A DNA stretch of 49,088 nucleotides, taken from UBA1715 sp964346725. GTDB taxonomy: Bacteria; Bacteroidota; Bacteroidia; Bacteroidales; UBA1715. The notes under the pieces were generated by a model, which had not been told where the DNA came from, made no database searches, and saw only the letters and a list, made by a program, of their open reading frames with translations. Made by a program: the position numbers and the translations under genes. Location: assembly GCA_964346725.1 (NCBI GenBank), contig CAYFVM010000011.1, positions 1-49,088 of the forward strand, read 5' to 3'. Position 1 is the first letter of the stretch, and the number at the start of each line of letters is the position of its first letter. Shown here piece by piece: positions 33,062 through 40,952 of this stretch.

Positions 33062-33069
33062 CAAAAATA
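33062..33069 (-). promoter_or_regulatory. -7 promoter box of murB
   Basis: The reverse strand reads TATTTTTG, 18 nt before the murB ATG. The gap to the divergent glycosyltransferase start (33080) is only 35 nt, so the two promoters must overlap the neighbouring genes. Confidence 0.55.
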
Positions 33070-33079
33070 CAAATTTTCA

Positions 33080-34189
33080 ATGGGCAAACGACAAAAACGG
33101 GCAATAGTTCTTGTGAGCAATGATTTGGTCGGCGACAATCGTGTGCACAAGGTTGCATGTACGCTTGTCAACGCAAATTATAGCGTGCTGGTTGTTGGTC
33201 GCAAGTTGCCGCAAAGTGCTCCATTGACCGAACAGCCATATCAAACGCGTCGTTTGCGCTTGCTTTGTAATGCCGGAGTGCTTTTTTATGCGGAATTAAA
33301 TGTGCGCTTGTTTTTCTTGTTGTTGTTTGCTCGTTATGACGTTGCTACCGCAAATGACCTTGATACCTTACCGGCCGCATATTTGGCGACAAAAATTCGA
33401 CGTAAAAAACTTGTGTATGACAGCCACGAATATTTCACAGAAGTACCCGAATTAGTCAACAGACCTCGTGTGCAAAACGTGTGGCTTGGCATTGAAAAAC
33501 GGATATTCCCAAAATTGAATCGTTGTATGACGGTTTGTAACTCAATTGCAGAGATTTATGCTACAAAATATCATGTTCCGGTGGAGGTCGTGCAAAATTT
33601 ACCTTTTCGAATGGAGCAAATGCCACCCTTGGCAAACCTCCAATTGCCAAGTAGCAAGGTGATTTTGTATCAAGGCACATTGAACGTGCATCGTGGTTTG
33701 GATATGCTTATTGCGTCAATGGGGTACATGCCCGATTTCTGCTTGCTCATAGTTGGTGATGGCCCAATGAGAGCGGCTTTGGAACAGCAAGCGTGCGATT
33801 TGCACGTGGAGCAACGTGTGCTGTTTATGGGTCAGGTTGCAAAAGAGGAGGTTTCGGCATATACGCATCTCGCAACGCTTGGCGTTTCGCTCGAAGATGA
33901 TGTGTGTGCGAATTATCATTTTGCGCTACCAAACAAGTTGTTTGATTACATTCAGGCAGAGAAACCGGTATTGGTGTCAAATGTGCCGGAAATGGCTGCT
34001 ATTGTGCAAAAATACGGTTGTGGGGAAGTGGTTACGAACCGTGAGCCGCAAGCATTGGCTACGCAGATAGCACGAATGTGCAACGATGCTTCACTTCTTA
34101 ACATGTGTAAAGCGAATATCAGAAAAGCAGCACAAGAACTTTGCTGGGAAAATCAAGAAGAAAAACTTTTGCAGCTGTACGAACGTTAG
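33080..34189 (+). CDS. family 4 glycosyltransferase
   Basis: A 369-residue retaining glycosyltransferase with GT-B fold. The N-terminal half includes KRAIVLVSNDLVGDNRVHKVACTL and ATANDLDTLPAAYLATKIRRKKLVYDSHEYF. The C-terminal half starts VILYQGTLNVHRGLDMLI and has LLIVGDGPMRAALE. The donor end is less canonical than in the other two GT4 proteins: near the equivalent E-x7-E region it reads LEDDVCANYHFALPNKLFDYIQAEKP, typical of a subgroup whose catalytic pair is diverged. ATG 33080 is preferred to earlier starts inside murB. The sugar and glycan are unknown. Confidence 0.88.
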   Translation: MGKRQKRAIVLVSNDLVGDNRVHKVACTLVNANYSVLVVGRKLPQSAPLTEQPYQTRRLRLLCNAGVLFYAELNVRLFFLLLFARYDVATANDLDTLPAAYLATKIRRKKLVYDSHEYFTEVPELVNRPRVQNVWLGIEKRIFPKLNRCMTVCNSIAEIYATKYHVPVEVVQNLPFRMEQMPPLANLQLPSSKVILYQGTLNVHRGLDMLIASMGYMPDFCLLIVGDGPMRAALEQQACDLHVEQRVLFMGQVAKEEVSAYTHLATLGVSLEDDVCANYHFALPNKLFDYIQAEKPVLVSNVPEMAAIVQKYGCGEVVTNREPQALATQIARMCNDASLLNMCKANIRKAAQELCWENQEEKLLQLYER

Positions 34190-36036
34190 CGAAGTTCGTC
34201 GGTATCGATGCGCAAATTTTCAATTACAAAATTCTGGCGTTCGGGAGTGTTGTCGCCCATGTAGAAACTCAACATTTCTTTTACGGATGTTTCGTGGCTC
34301 AAAACAACGGGTTCCAAACGAATCTCTTTCCCGATGAATACAGAAAATTCATCCGGTGAAATTTCTCCCAAACCTTTGAATCGTGTGATTTCAGGGTCTG
34401 AAATTGCTTTAATGGCAGCAACTCGTTCTTCGTCGCTGTAGCAGTAGCGCGTCTCTTTCTTGTTGCGCACGCGAAATAGCGGCGTTTGCAATATATACAC
34501 GTGTCCTTCGCGAATTAAGTTCGGGCAGTACATGAGAAAGAACGTTACGAGGAGCATTCTAATGTGCATACCATCAACATCGGCATCGGTAGCGATAATT
34601 ACTTTGTTGTAACGAAGGTTTTCCAACGACTCTTCAATATTGAGTGCTGCCAACAGCAAATTGAGCTCTTCGTTTTCGTAAATATCTTTTTGTCTTGATT
34701 GAAATGCGTTTTTTGGTTTACCACGAAGGCTGAAAACAGCTTGCGTAGAGGCATCTCGCGATTTTGTGATAGAACCGCTTGCCGAATCTCCCTCGGTGAT
34801 GAAAATGCTGGTGTCTTCACGTAAATCGTTGTTGGTGTTGTAATGAATACGGCAGTCGCGAAGCTTTTTGTTGTGCAAACTTGCGCGTTTTGTCAATACT
34901 TTGTTGCGCACCATGTCAATTGCTTTGCGCGCCTTTTCAGAGTCTTGAATTTTCTTTGACATCACATCGGTAATTTCCGGATGGATATGAAGAAAATTGT
35001 CAAGTTGCTGTTTTATGAAATCGTTTACAAATTTATTGACCGAAATACTTCCTTCTTGTGGCGAAATGTCGCGAGAACCAAGTTTTACCTTTGTTTGACT
35101 TTCAAACACCGGTTCTTCTACGTTTATGGCAATGGCACCTACAACGCCGTTGCGTATGTCGGCAAGTTCTTGGTTCTTATTGAAAAACTCCTTAATAGTT
35201 TTTCCAATTGCTTCGCGAAAAGCAGCTTGGTGCGTACCTCCCTGTATGGTATGTTGTCCGTTTACAAACGAAAAATAGTCTTCGTTGTCGTTGTCGGTGT
35301 GCGTGAGCGCAATCTCGATATCCTCGCCTTTGAGGTGAATAATTGGGTATAATGGTTCTGTCTCTTGGCGTGCAAGGTTCTCGGTAAGTAAATCAAGCAA
35401 GCCGTTTTTGGAGTTGAATTTTTTACCGTTATAATTTATGGTAAGGCCGGTATTAAGGTACGCATAGTTGCGCATCATTGTTTCGATAAACTCTGTGCGA
35501 AATGCGAAATTTCCAAAAATACCTTTGCTCGAATCCGGCTCAAATTCAAGAAGCGTTCCTTGTGCTTGCCCTTTTTCGTCAACAATAATGCCGGTGTCGT
35601 TTACCAATTTGCCTTGAAAGAATTCGGCGCGACGCGTTTTGCCGTCACGGAAGGCTTGTACTACAAAGCGTGCCGAAAGTGCATTCACCGCTTTCGTACC
35701 CACACCGTTCATTCCGACTGATTTCTTAAATGTCTTGGAATCGTATTTGGCACCAGTGTTTAGTTTTGAAACCGCATCGACAATACTTCCCAGCGGAATA
35801 CCGCGACCATAGTCACGCACCGTAACGGTGGTTTCTTGTAAAGTAACATCAATTACTTTGCCTTCGCCCATACGAAATTCATCTATGGAGTTGTCAATGG
35901 ATTCTTTTATGAGAACGTAGATACCGTCGTCGGAATGTGAGCCGTCGCCAAGTTTCCCAATGTACATACCCGGACGAAGTCGGATATGTTCCATATCTTC
36001 CAAATGTTTGATGCTTTCTTCTGTGTACTCTGCCAT
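34186..36036 (-). CDS. parE: DNA topoisomerase IV subunit B (ParE/GyrB-like)
   Basis: A 616-residue ATPase subunit of a type IIA topoisomerase. The GHKL ATPase domain has RPGMYIGKLGDGSHSDDGIY, IKESIDNSIDEF (E45, N49), RDYGRGIP, and SVGMNGVGTKAVNALSARF (about 106-124). The Toprim domain has ITEGDSASG and IIATDADVDGMHIRMLL. The length and motif order fit Bacteroidetes ParE. ATG 36036 gives MAEYTEESIKHLEDMEHIRL and lies 22 nt below TACATTTG; a TTG start 24 nt upstream lies in the promoter. No parC follows in the window; the 3' end overlaps a glycosyltransferase by 4 nt. Confidence 0.95.
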   Translation of the reverse strand: MAEYTEESIKHLEDMEHIRLRPGMYIGKLGDGSHSDDGIYVLIKESIDNSIDEFRMGEGKVIDVTLQETTVTVRDYGRGIPLGSIVDAVSKLNTGAKYDSKTFKKSVGMNGVGTKAVNALSARFVVQAFRDGKTRRAEFFQGKLVNDTGIIVDEKGQAQGTLLEFEPDSSKGIFGNFAFRTEFIETMMRNYAYLNTGLTINYNGKKFNSKNGLLDLLTENLARQETEPLYPIIHLKGEDIEIALTHTDNDNEDYFSFVNGQHTIQGGTHQAAFREAIGKTIKEFFNKNQELADIRNGVVGAIAINVEEPVFESQTKVKLGSRDISPQEGSISVNKFVNDFIKQQLDNFLHIHPEITDVMSKKIQDSEKARKAIDMVRNKVLTKRASLHNKKLRDCRIHYNTNNDLREDTSIFITEGDSASGSITKSRDASTQAVFSLRGKPKNAFQSRQKDIYENEELNLLLAALNIEESLENLRYNKVIIATDADVDGMHIRMLLVTFFLMYCPNLIREGHVYILQTPLFRVRNKKETRYCYSDEERVAAIKAISDPEITRFKGLGEISPDEFSVFIGKEIRLEPVVLSHETSVKEMLSFYMGDNTPERQNFVIENLRIDTDELR

Positions 36037-36057
36037 GTTATTAAGGGAACTATCGTA

Positions 36058-36065
36058 CAAATGTA
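36058..36065 (-). promoter_or_regulatory. -7 promoter box of parE
   Basis: The reverse strand reads TACATTTG, 21 nt before the ATG at 36036; this rules out the in-frame TTG at 36060. Confidence 0.55.
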
Positions 36066-36123
36066 GAAAATCCGTCGAAAAGTGCGAAAAGCGTGTTTTG
36101 TTACTTTTGAAGAGTTATGAACA

Positions 36124-36621
36124 TTATACGCGTGTTACTATGCCTTTGTCAGTGCATTCTTTGAGCAATTGTGCATTGGTTTTTAGGTAAATTGGATGAA
36201 CGTAGTCGGGCAGAATTTCGCACAAAGGTTCTAATGTAAAACGGCGTTCTTGCAAGAGTGGATGCGGAATCACAAGGTCATCGGTGTCAACTATGTCGTG
36301 GTTGAAATAGAGCAGGTCAATGTCTATGGGGCGGTCTTCGTATTCGTTGGCTTTCTCGCGAGTGCGTCCGCATTTGTTCTCTATAGCTTGGCAACGAAGC
36401 AATACGTCGTGAGCCGAAAACTCGGTTTCTACAACAAGAACTTGATTGTAAAACTCGTTATCTGACGCAAAACCCCATGCCGTGCTTGCATATATTCCTG
36501 ACTCTTTCGTGCAATCTCCTACGTGTTGGGCGATGTAGGTTTTTACTTCAGAAAACATGGCTTTTTTGTCGCCTAAATTTGCACCGAGAAGGATAACTAC
36601 TTCGTTTTTTGTTTGTGACAT
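36124..36621 (-). CDS. folK: 2-amino-4-hydroxy-6-hydroxymethyldihydropteridine pyrophosphokinase
   Basis: A 165-residue enzyme transferring pyrophosphate from ATP to the pterin alcohol in folate synthesis. VVILLGANLGDKKAMFSEV (9-27), GIYASTAWGF and FYNQVLVVET precede the diagnostic YEDRPIDIDLLYFNHDIVDTDDLVIPHPLLQERRF (about 98-133), with the metal and ATP ligands. It is 87 nt from parE in the same direction but parE has its own box. The gene is divergent to sppA with 58 nt between the starts; no TAnnTTTG box for folK is visible there. Confidence 0.95.
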   Translation of the reverse strand: MSQTKNEVVILLGANLGDKKAMFSEVKTYIAQHVGDCTKESGIYASTAWGFASDNEFYNQVLVVETEFSAHDVLLRCQAIENKCGRTREKANEYEDRPIDIDLLYFNHDIVDTDDLVIPHPLLQERRFTLEPLCEILPDYVHPIYLKTNAQLLKECTDKGIVTRV

Positions 36622-36642
36622 TCCAGCAAAAAATTATTTTTG
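36612..36642 (+). promoter_or_regulatory. -33/-7 promoter of sppA
   Basis: TTTG at 36612-36615 is separated by 19 nt from TATTTTTG at 36635-36642, the best match to the full Bacteroidetes promoter (-33 TTTG, -7 TAnnTTTG) in the window. It lies 37 nt before the sppA ATG and overlaps the start of divergent folK. Confidence 0.7.
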
Positions 36643-36679
36643 TAAATGTTTCCAAAAAAAAACTAAAAACCAAATATCT

Positions 36680-38428
36680 ATGATACAGTTTTTTAAATTT
36701 CTTTTTGCTTCTATTTTAGGAGCAATTATCGCATTGGGAATTATTATTGGCTTGGTCATATTTTTGTCGGTAAGTTCTATCCCCACTGATTTGCCTCCAT
36801 TTCATGATAAGAATGTGCTTCTTGTGAAAAACGTAGTTACGGTGGGCGAAGTCACCGTTCCCGAATTGCCTTCGATTTTATCAGACGGTGAAGTTTCTCA
36901 ACTTGGTTTGGCCGACATTTTGCGCGCGTTGGAAATAGCTGCCAACGATGATAAAATCAGTGGTGTTGTGCTCGAAAACGTTACTATCGAGGCTGGTTAT
37001 TCTACTTTGAGCGAGTTGGCGCTGGCGTTACAGAAGTTCCGCGAAAAAGGAAAGTTTGTGGTGAGTTACAATCAAATGTTTTCGCAAAAATCATATTTGC
37101 TCTCGTCTGCGGCAGACCAAATTGCTATGAATTCAGAGGGAATGGCCGAATTCCATGGCATTTCGTCTACCTCGGTTCATTACAAAAATTTTCTTGAAAA
37201 AGTCGGGCTAAAGCCGGTGGTTATTCGTTGCGGCAAATACAAAAGTTACGTAGAGTCGGTTACTCAGGAAAAAATGAGCGACGAAAATCGTATGCAAAAG
37301 CAAGTGTATGTAGACAAGGTTTGGAAACAGTACGGAACAGATGTTGCCAAGCATCGTCCTATTCTTGTATCGCAGTTGAATTCCCTTGCCGACAGCGCTT
37401 TGATTTGTTCTCCGAGCGAATTGCTCCAGATGGGATTCATAGACAAAATACAATATGCTGACGAGTTTTGGGATTCTGTAAGACTCCGTATGGGCTTGAA
37501 GTCGGACGAATCGGTTTCAACAATTTCGCTCCGTGGATATATTAAAAACAATCAGACTAAAATAGAGCTTGACACCGCTCGCTCAAAGACTATTGCGCTT
37601 GTTTTGGCGCAGGGCTCTATTGATTTGGGCAAGTCCGACGAACAATCAATAGGCAGCGAAACGTACTGCAAAATATTCAAGAAGGTGCGTGAAGATTCCT
37701 CTGTCAAAGCGGTGGTGTTCCGTATCAATTCGGGTGGAGGTTCGGCGCTTGCTTCGGAAGTAATTTGGCGCGAAGTTTCGCTTACGGCGGCAAAAAAACC
37801 GGTGATAGTTTCCATGGGCGACGTGGCTGCTTCGGGCGGGTATTACATTGCCGCGCCTGCTACCGCTATTGTTGCTTCTCCGTCAACCTTGACGGGCTCA
37901 ATTGGCGTGTTCGGTATGTCAATGACTGCCGAAGATTTGCTTGACAAAATTGGTGTGAGTGTGGACAAAGTGAATACTCATGCGCATTCAGACTTTGGCA
38001 ACATGTCTCGCGACATGGACCCGGTTGAAGTGAAAGCGATTCAAAAAACCATAGACAAAACGTATATTACCTTCAAAACGCGCGTTTCGCAAGGACGTAA
38101 ACTTCCGCTTATGATGGTGGAGCAAATTGCCCAAGGTCGTGTGTGGAGTGGCGTAGATGCCTTAGAGTATGATTTGGTTGATACGCTTGGCGGACTTGAT
38201 GTAGCCTTGCAAATGGCTGCCAAGGCTTCCAATCTGGGCGAGGGATATGGTATTAAAATGTATCCGCAGGCACCGTCGTTGTTCGACATGATCTCGTCAA
38301 CATTTGAAGCAAAAACCTCTGTGATAGGCAAACTTACCGACGATAAAAATCTGCAGACCTTGTTGCGGACCATTCCTACCAAAAGTGGCGTGTACATGCA
38401 GTTGCCCTACAATTTGACAATAGAATAG
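36680..38428 (+). CDS. sppA: signal peptide peptidase SppA, long (67-kDa) type
   Basis: A 582-residue membrane serine protease that degrades remnant signal peptides after secretion. An N-terminal anchor (FLFASILGAIIALGIIIGLVIFLSV, 8-32) is followed by two tandem S49 domains. The first holds the general base in GKYKSYVES (K186 or K188); the second holds the nucleophile in AASGGYYIAAPA (Ser385), preceded by INSGGGSALASEVIWREV and followed by STLTGSIGVFGM. The Lys/Ser dyad is preserved, so it is active by inference. The start ATG 36680 follows a full promoter. Its stop overlaps the GTG of lpxK by 1 nt. Confidence 0.95.
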   Translation: MIQFFKFLFASILGAIIALGIIIGLVIFLSVSSIPTDLPPFHDKNVLLVKNVVTVGEVTVPELPSILSDGEVSQLGLADILRALEIAANDDKISGVVLENVTIEAGYSTLSELALALQKFREKGKFVVSYNQMFSQKSYLLSSAADQIAMNSEGMAEFHGISSTSVHYKNFLEKVGLKPVVIRCGKYKSYVESVTQEKMSDENRMQKQVYVDKVWKQYGTDVAKHRPILVSQLNSLADSALICSPSELLQMGFIDKIQYADEFWDSVRLRMGLKSDESVSTISLRGYIKNNQTKIELDTARSKTIALVLAQGSIDLGKSDEQSIGSETYCKIFKKVREDSSVKAVVFRINSGGGSALASEVIWREVSLTAAKKPVIVSMGDVAASGGYYIAAPATAIVASPSTLTGSIGVFGMSMTAEDLLDKIGVSVDKVNTHAHSDFGNMSRDMDPVEVKAIQKTIDKTYITFKTRVSQGRKLPLMMVEQIAQGRVWSGVDALEYDLVDTLGGLDVALQMAAKASNLGEGYGIKMYPQAPSLFDMISSTFEAKTSVIGKLTDDKNLQTLLRTIPTKSGVYMQLPYNLTIE

Positions 38429-39447
38429 TGAAACAATTACGATATATATTGCTCCCGTTTTCGGGTTTGTACTGGCTCTTTACCTACGTTCGCAATGTTT
38501 GTTTTGACCGCCATATTCTTCAACAAACGGAGTTTGCGCTTCCTCTCATTTCGGTAGGAAATATCACGGTGGGAGGCACGGGAAAAACCCCGCATGTGCA
38601 GTATTTGGTGAATTTGTTGCGCAACAAAAATGTGGCAACGCTCAGCCGTGGCTACAAACGAAAATCGAAAGGGTTTGTGTTGGCCAGCGCCGAAACGAAC
38701 GTTTCTATGCTTGGCGATGAACCGTTTCTTTTGCAACAGCGTTTCCCCGATTTGCATGTGGCTGTTTGTGAAAAACGAGTAGAAGGTGTGTTAAGACTTT
38801 TGGAAAATGTCAGTGGTTTGGATGCAATTATTTTGGATGATGCATACCAACATCGTTATGTGAAACCAGGCTTGCAACTGTTGTTGGTCGATTACAATCG
38901 GCCGTTGTGGAACGATTGGGTATTTCCTGCGGGAATGCTTCGCGAGGGAACGTATGCCGTTTCGCGTGCGCACATTGTGGTTGTCTCAAAATGTCCGCAG
39001 AATATGGCGGAAAGTGAAACCCAACTCTGGCGACAAAAACTGCGTTTGCGCAACAATCAGCAGTTGTTTTTCTCTACCATGCAGTACGATGCGATTTATC
39101 AATACAGCACAAAACTTGCGGTTGACGTGCAAGAATTCCTTACGTCGCGCGCGGTGTGCGTGGTTATCGGCATTGCGCAGCCAAAACCAATGATAGACTA
39201 TGTGCAGTCGTTTGGCGGACGTTGCATTGCAAAAACCTACCCCGACCATTATGCCTATTCAGAGGAAGATGCCAAGGAATTGGTGGCGCTTGCTCAGAAT
39301 TACACGCTGCTTACCACCGAAAAAGACGTGTATAAATTGTCGGAATGTGTTGACCCTGTCTTGCTGTATGTGCTTCCTATAATGCCTCGTTTCTTGTTTG
39401 GCGCGCAAAACGATTTTGATTCAGCAATAGTGTCGTTTGTGGGTTAG
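38428..39447 (+). CDS. lpxK: tetraacyldisaccharide 4'-kinase
   Basis: A 339-residue inner-membrane kinase adding the 4'-phosphate to the lipid A disaccharide. The P-loop ISVGNITVGGTGKTPHVQYL (41-60) follows a hydrophobic N-terminal helix. The TLSRGYKRKSKGFVLA, GDEPFLLQQRFP and LDDAYQHRYVKPGLQLLLVD segments are characteristic. The start is GTG at 38428, overlapping the sppA stop, so the two are translationally coupled; the lpxK-after-sppA order fits envelope maintenance. The 3' end overlaps the OMPLA-like gene by 4 nt. Confidence 0.95.
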   Translation: MKQLRYILLPFSGLYWLFTYVRNVCFDRHILQQTEFALPLISVGNITVGGTGKTPHVQYLVNLLRNKNVATLSRGYKRKSKGFVLASAETNVSMLGDEPFLLQQRFPDLHVAVCEKRVEGVLRLLENVSGLDAIILDDAYQHRYVKPGLQLLLVDYNRPLWNDWVFPAGMLREGTYAVSRAHIVVVSKCPQNMAESETQLWRQKLRLRNNQQLFFSTMQYDAIYQYSTKLAVDVQEFLTSRAVCVVIGIAQPKPMIDYVQSFGGRCIAKTYPDHYAYSEEDAKELVALAQNYTLLTTEKDVYKLSECVDPVLLYVLPIMPRFLFGAQNDFDSAIVSFVG

Positions 39448-40466
39448 TGTTTCCTTTTCTCCGGAATAAAAAATCTATTCTGTGCCGAAATACCAAATCG
39501 AAAGATTTGCAGCGTTCGATTGAAGTAAATGTTGTAATAGTCTTCGCCCCAATAGTATTGGGCAAACAACGTTACGTCTTCTAAAAATGCCGGTTTAAAC
39601 GAGATGGTGTAGTCCAAAATGCACCGTTGCATATCAACCATATCATAGTCGTGTATGTTGCCGCATATTATTCCTACTTTGATTACGTTTGAAAGTATGG
39701 TTTCTTTGTCGTCGAAAAATTTTATATTAAGTCCGCTCAGCGTTCGTGCAATATTCCATTCGAATTTTAAGTCAAAATTGAATCTCAAGCGGCCGTATAG
39801 TCCATTGAGCATAGAGTCTTGTTGGTAACAGTATTTGCCGTAGAGTTTTGCGTAGTATTGGTTGCTACTGTGTGCACGCGATGCAAATATGCCGGCTTCT
39901 ACCCAGTTGGTAGAAAAACTGCCCGTTCGGGTGTTTATGCCTGCTATGGTGCTGTCGGCGTTGTAATTGTAGAAATCTCCTTCTTGTCCGTTGGAATGGT
40001 GCCACCACGAAACGTACTGAAACCAGTCGTGATATTTGCGCGTATGTTTTGACGATTGGTGGGCAAGAATCACGCGAGGCATATACGACGGAGTGCGCAC
40101 GGGATACGAATACGTGTTGTACATGCGCAAAATAATTTGTGGAGAAAGCAAAACTGTCCATTTGTTTATAGCGTCAAGGCCTATTTGGTAGTAAGGCACT
40201 ATGTTACCTTCAAATAGTAGTGGCTCTATGTTTCCAATACCACCCGCAAAAGCAATATAGCCCGGCTCGTAAAACAAATTGAGCGTTTCGTCCCACGTAA
40301 TTTCGTCCCATTCAAATGTGCTTGTGTCTTCTTTGGGGGCTAAAATTGTGTCTGGTTTGCTGTACTCTTTCTTTGGATGTCTATCGAAAATTACGGTTGC
40401 CTCAGATTGTGCTGATGCTACAATCACGGCAAAAACAAACCATATAAGAAAGAGTAGTTTTTTCAT
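39444..40466 (-). CDS. putative outer-membrane phospholipase A-like beta-barrel
   Basis: A 340-residue exported protein with signal peptide MKKLLFLIWFVFAVIVASAQ. Many alternating aromatic and charged segments (for example YGRLRFNFDLKFEWNIA, DVTLFAQYYWGEDYYNIYF) look like outer-membrane beta strands, and it ends with an aromatic-rich FGISAQNRFFIPEKRKH. The segment WWHHSNGQ (154-161) matches the HxSNG catalytic motif of OMPLA (here H156, S158), and FSTNW (about N187) could supply the catalytic Asn. A phospholipase A1 in the outer membrane is therefore suggested; the barrel could alternatively be inactive. It overlaps lpxK at the stops. Confidence 0.6.
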   Translation of the reverse strand: MKKLLFLIWFVFAVIVASAQSEATVIFDRHPKKEYSKPDTILAPKEDTSTFEWDEITWDETLNLFYEPGYIAFAGGIGNIEPLLFEGNIVPYYQIGLDAINKWTVLLSPQIILRMYNTYSYPVRTPSYMPRVILAHQSSKHTRKYHDWFQYVSWWHHSNGQEGDFYNYNADSTIAGINTRTGSFSTNWVEAGIFASRAHSSNQYYAKLYGKYCYQQDSMLNGLYGRLRFNFDLKFEWNIARTLSGLNIKFFDDKETILSNVIKVGIICGNIHDYDMVDMQRCILDYTISFKPAFLEDVTLFAQYYWGEDYYNIYFNRTLQIFRFGISAQNRFFIPEKRKH

Positions 40467-40491
40467 TCCGTTTCTTTTGTACAAAAGTAAG

Positions 40492-40499
40492 AAACTCCT
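40492..40499 (-). promoter_or_regulatory. -7 promoter box of the OMPLA-like gene
   Basis: The reverse strand reads TACTTTTG, 25 nt before the ATG at 40466, and supports this start over an earlier in-frame codon. Confidence 0.55.
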
Positions 40500-40584
40500 C
40501 GACTTTCAACCAGTTTTTTTAAAAACAAAAGTAGCGGTGCACCATGCCGCATCGTTATGTGTTAAAACCAATAAATCTGTAATT

Positions 40585-40640
40585 CAAACTAACCGATTAA
40601 CCAACTCACTAGTTAACCATAATTCATAACCTATAACTAA
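40585..40640 (-). repeat. dispersed repeat copy 2, abutting the giant gene
   Basis: Read on the reverse strand, this gives TTAGTTATAGGTTATGAATT, then ATGGTTAACTAGTGAG and TTGGTTAATCGGTTAG. It parallels 920-980 base for base except for scattered changes and a shorter linker. It begins at the base after the stop codon of the giant secreted gene and fills about a third of the 174-nt spacer. No hairpin terminator is visible in that spacer; the remainder holds the OMPLA-like promoter. Confidence 0.6.
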
Positions 40641-40952
40641 TTATCGTATCAAGGTTACGCTACCGAATTTGGTCTTTTTCCCGTTTCCATTATCGAAACC
40701 TTCCCATGACTGCCCGTCAAGGAATGTTGCTTCCATTTTCCAGATGTACACATCGGAAGCCATCATTTTACCGTTGCAATGTCCATCCCATTCTCCTACA
40801 AAAATTCCGTTTTCTACTTCGTCGGAGTACCATACAAGGTTGCCCCATTTGTCATAGACGGAAATTACGCATGTCTCAAGATTATAACCTTTGGGTTGGA
40901 ATGTGCGAACACCTTCTGCCGGATTGCTCGGAGAAAATGCATTCGGCACGTA
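40641..40952 (-). other. T9SS type B sorting domain of the giant protein
   Basis: The last 103 residues start YVPNAFSPSN and contain FQPKGYNLETCVISVYDKWG, GNLVWYSD, GEWDGHCNGKMMASDVYIW and end FGSVTLIR. This is the gliding-motility-associated C-terminal domain (TIGR04131 pattern: PNAFxP...FxVxxxxGxxVFxS...WDGxxxGxxxxxGxYxY). It marks the protein as T9SS cargo. Confidence 0.9.

Noticed and set aside
33799..33814. A TTTGCACGTGGAGCAA sequence similar to the ParB site parS
   Set aside because: Only about 12 of 16 positions match TGTTCCACGTGGAACA, the palindrome is broken, and it lies inside a glycosyltransferase gene whose codons explain it.
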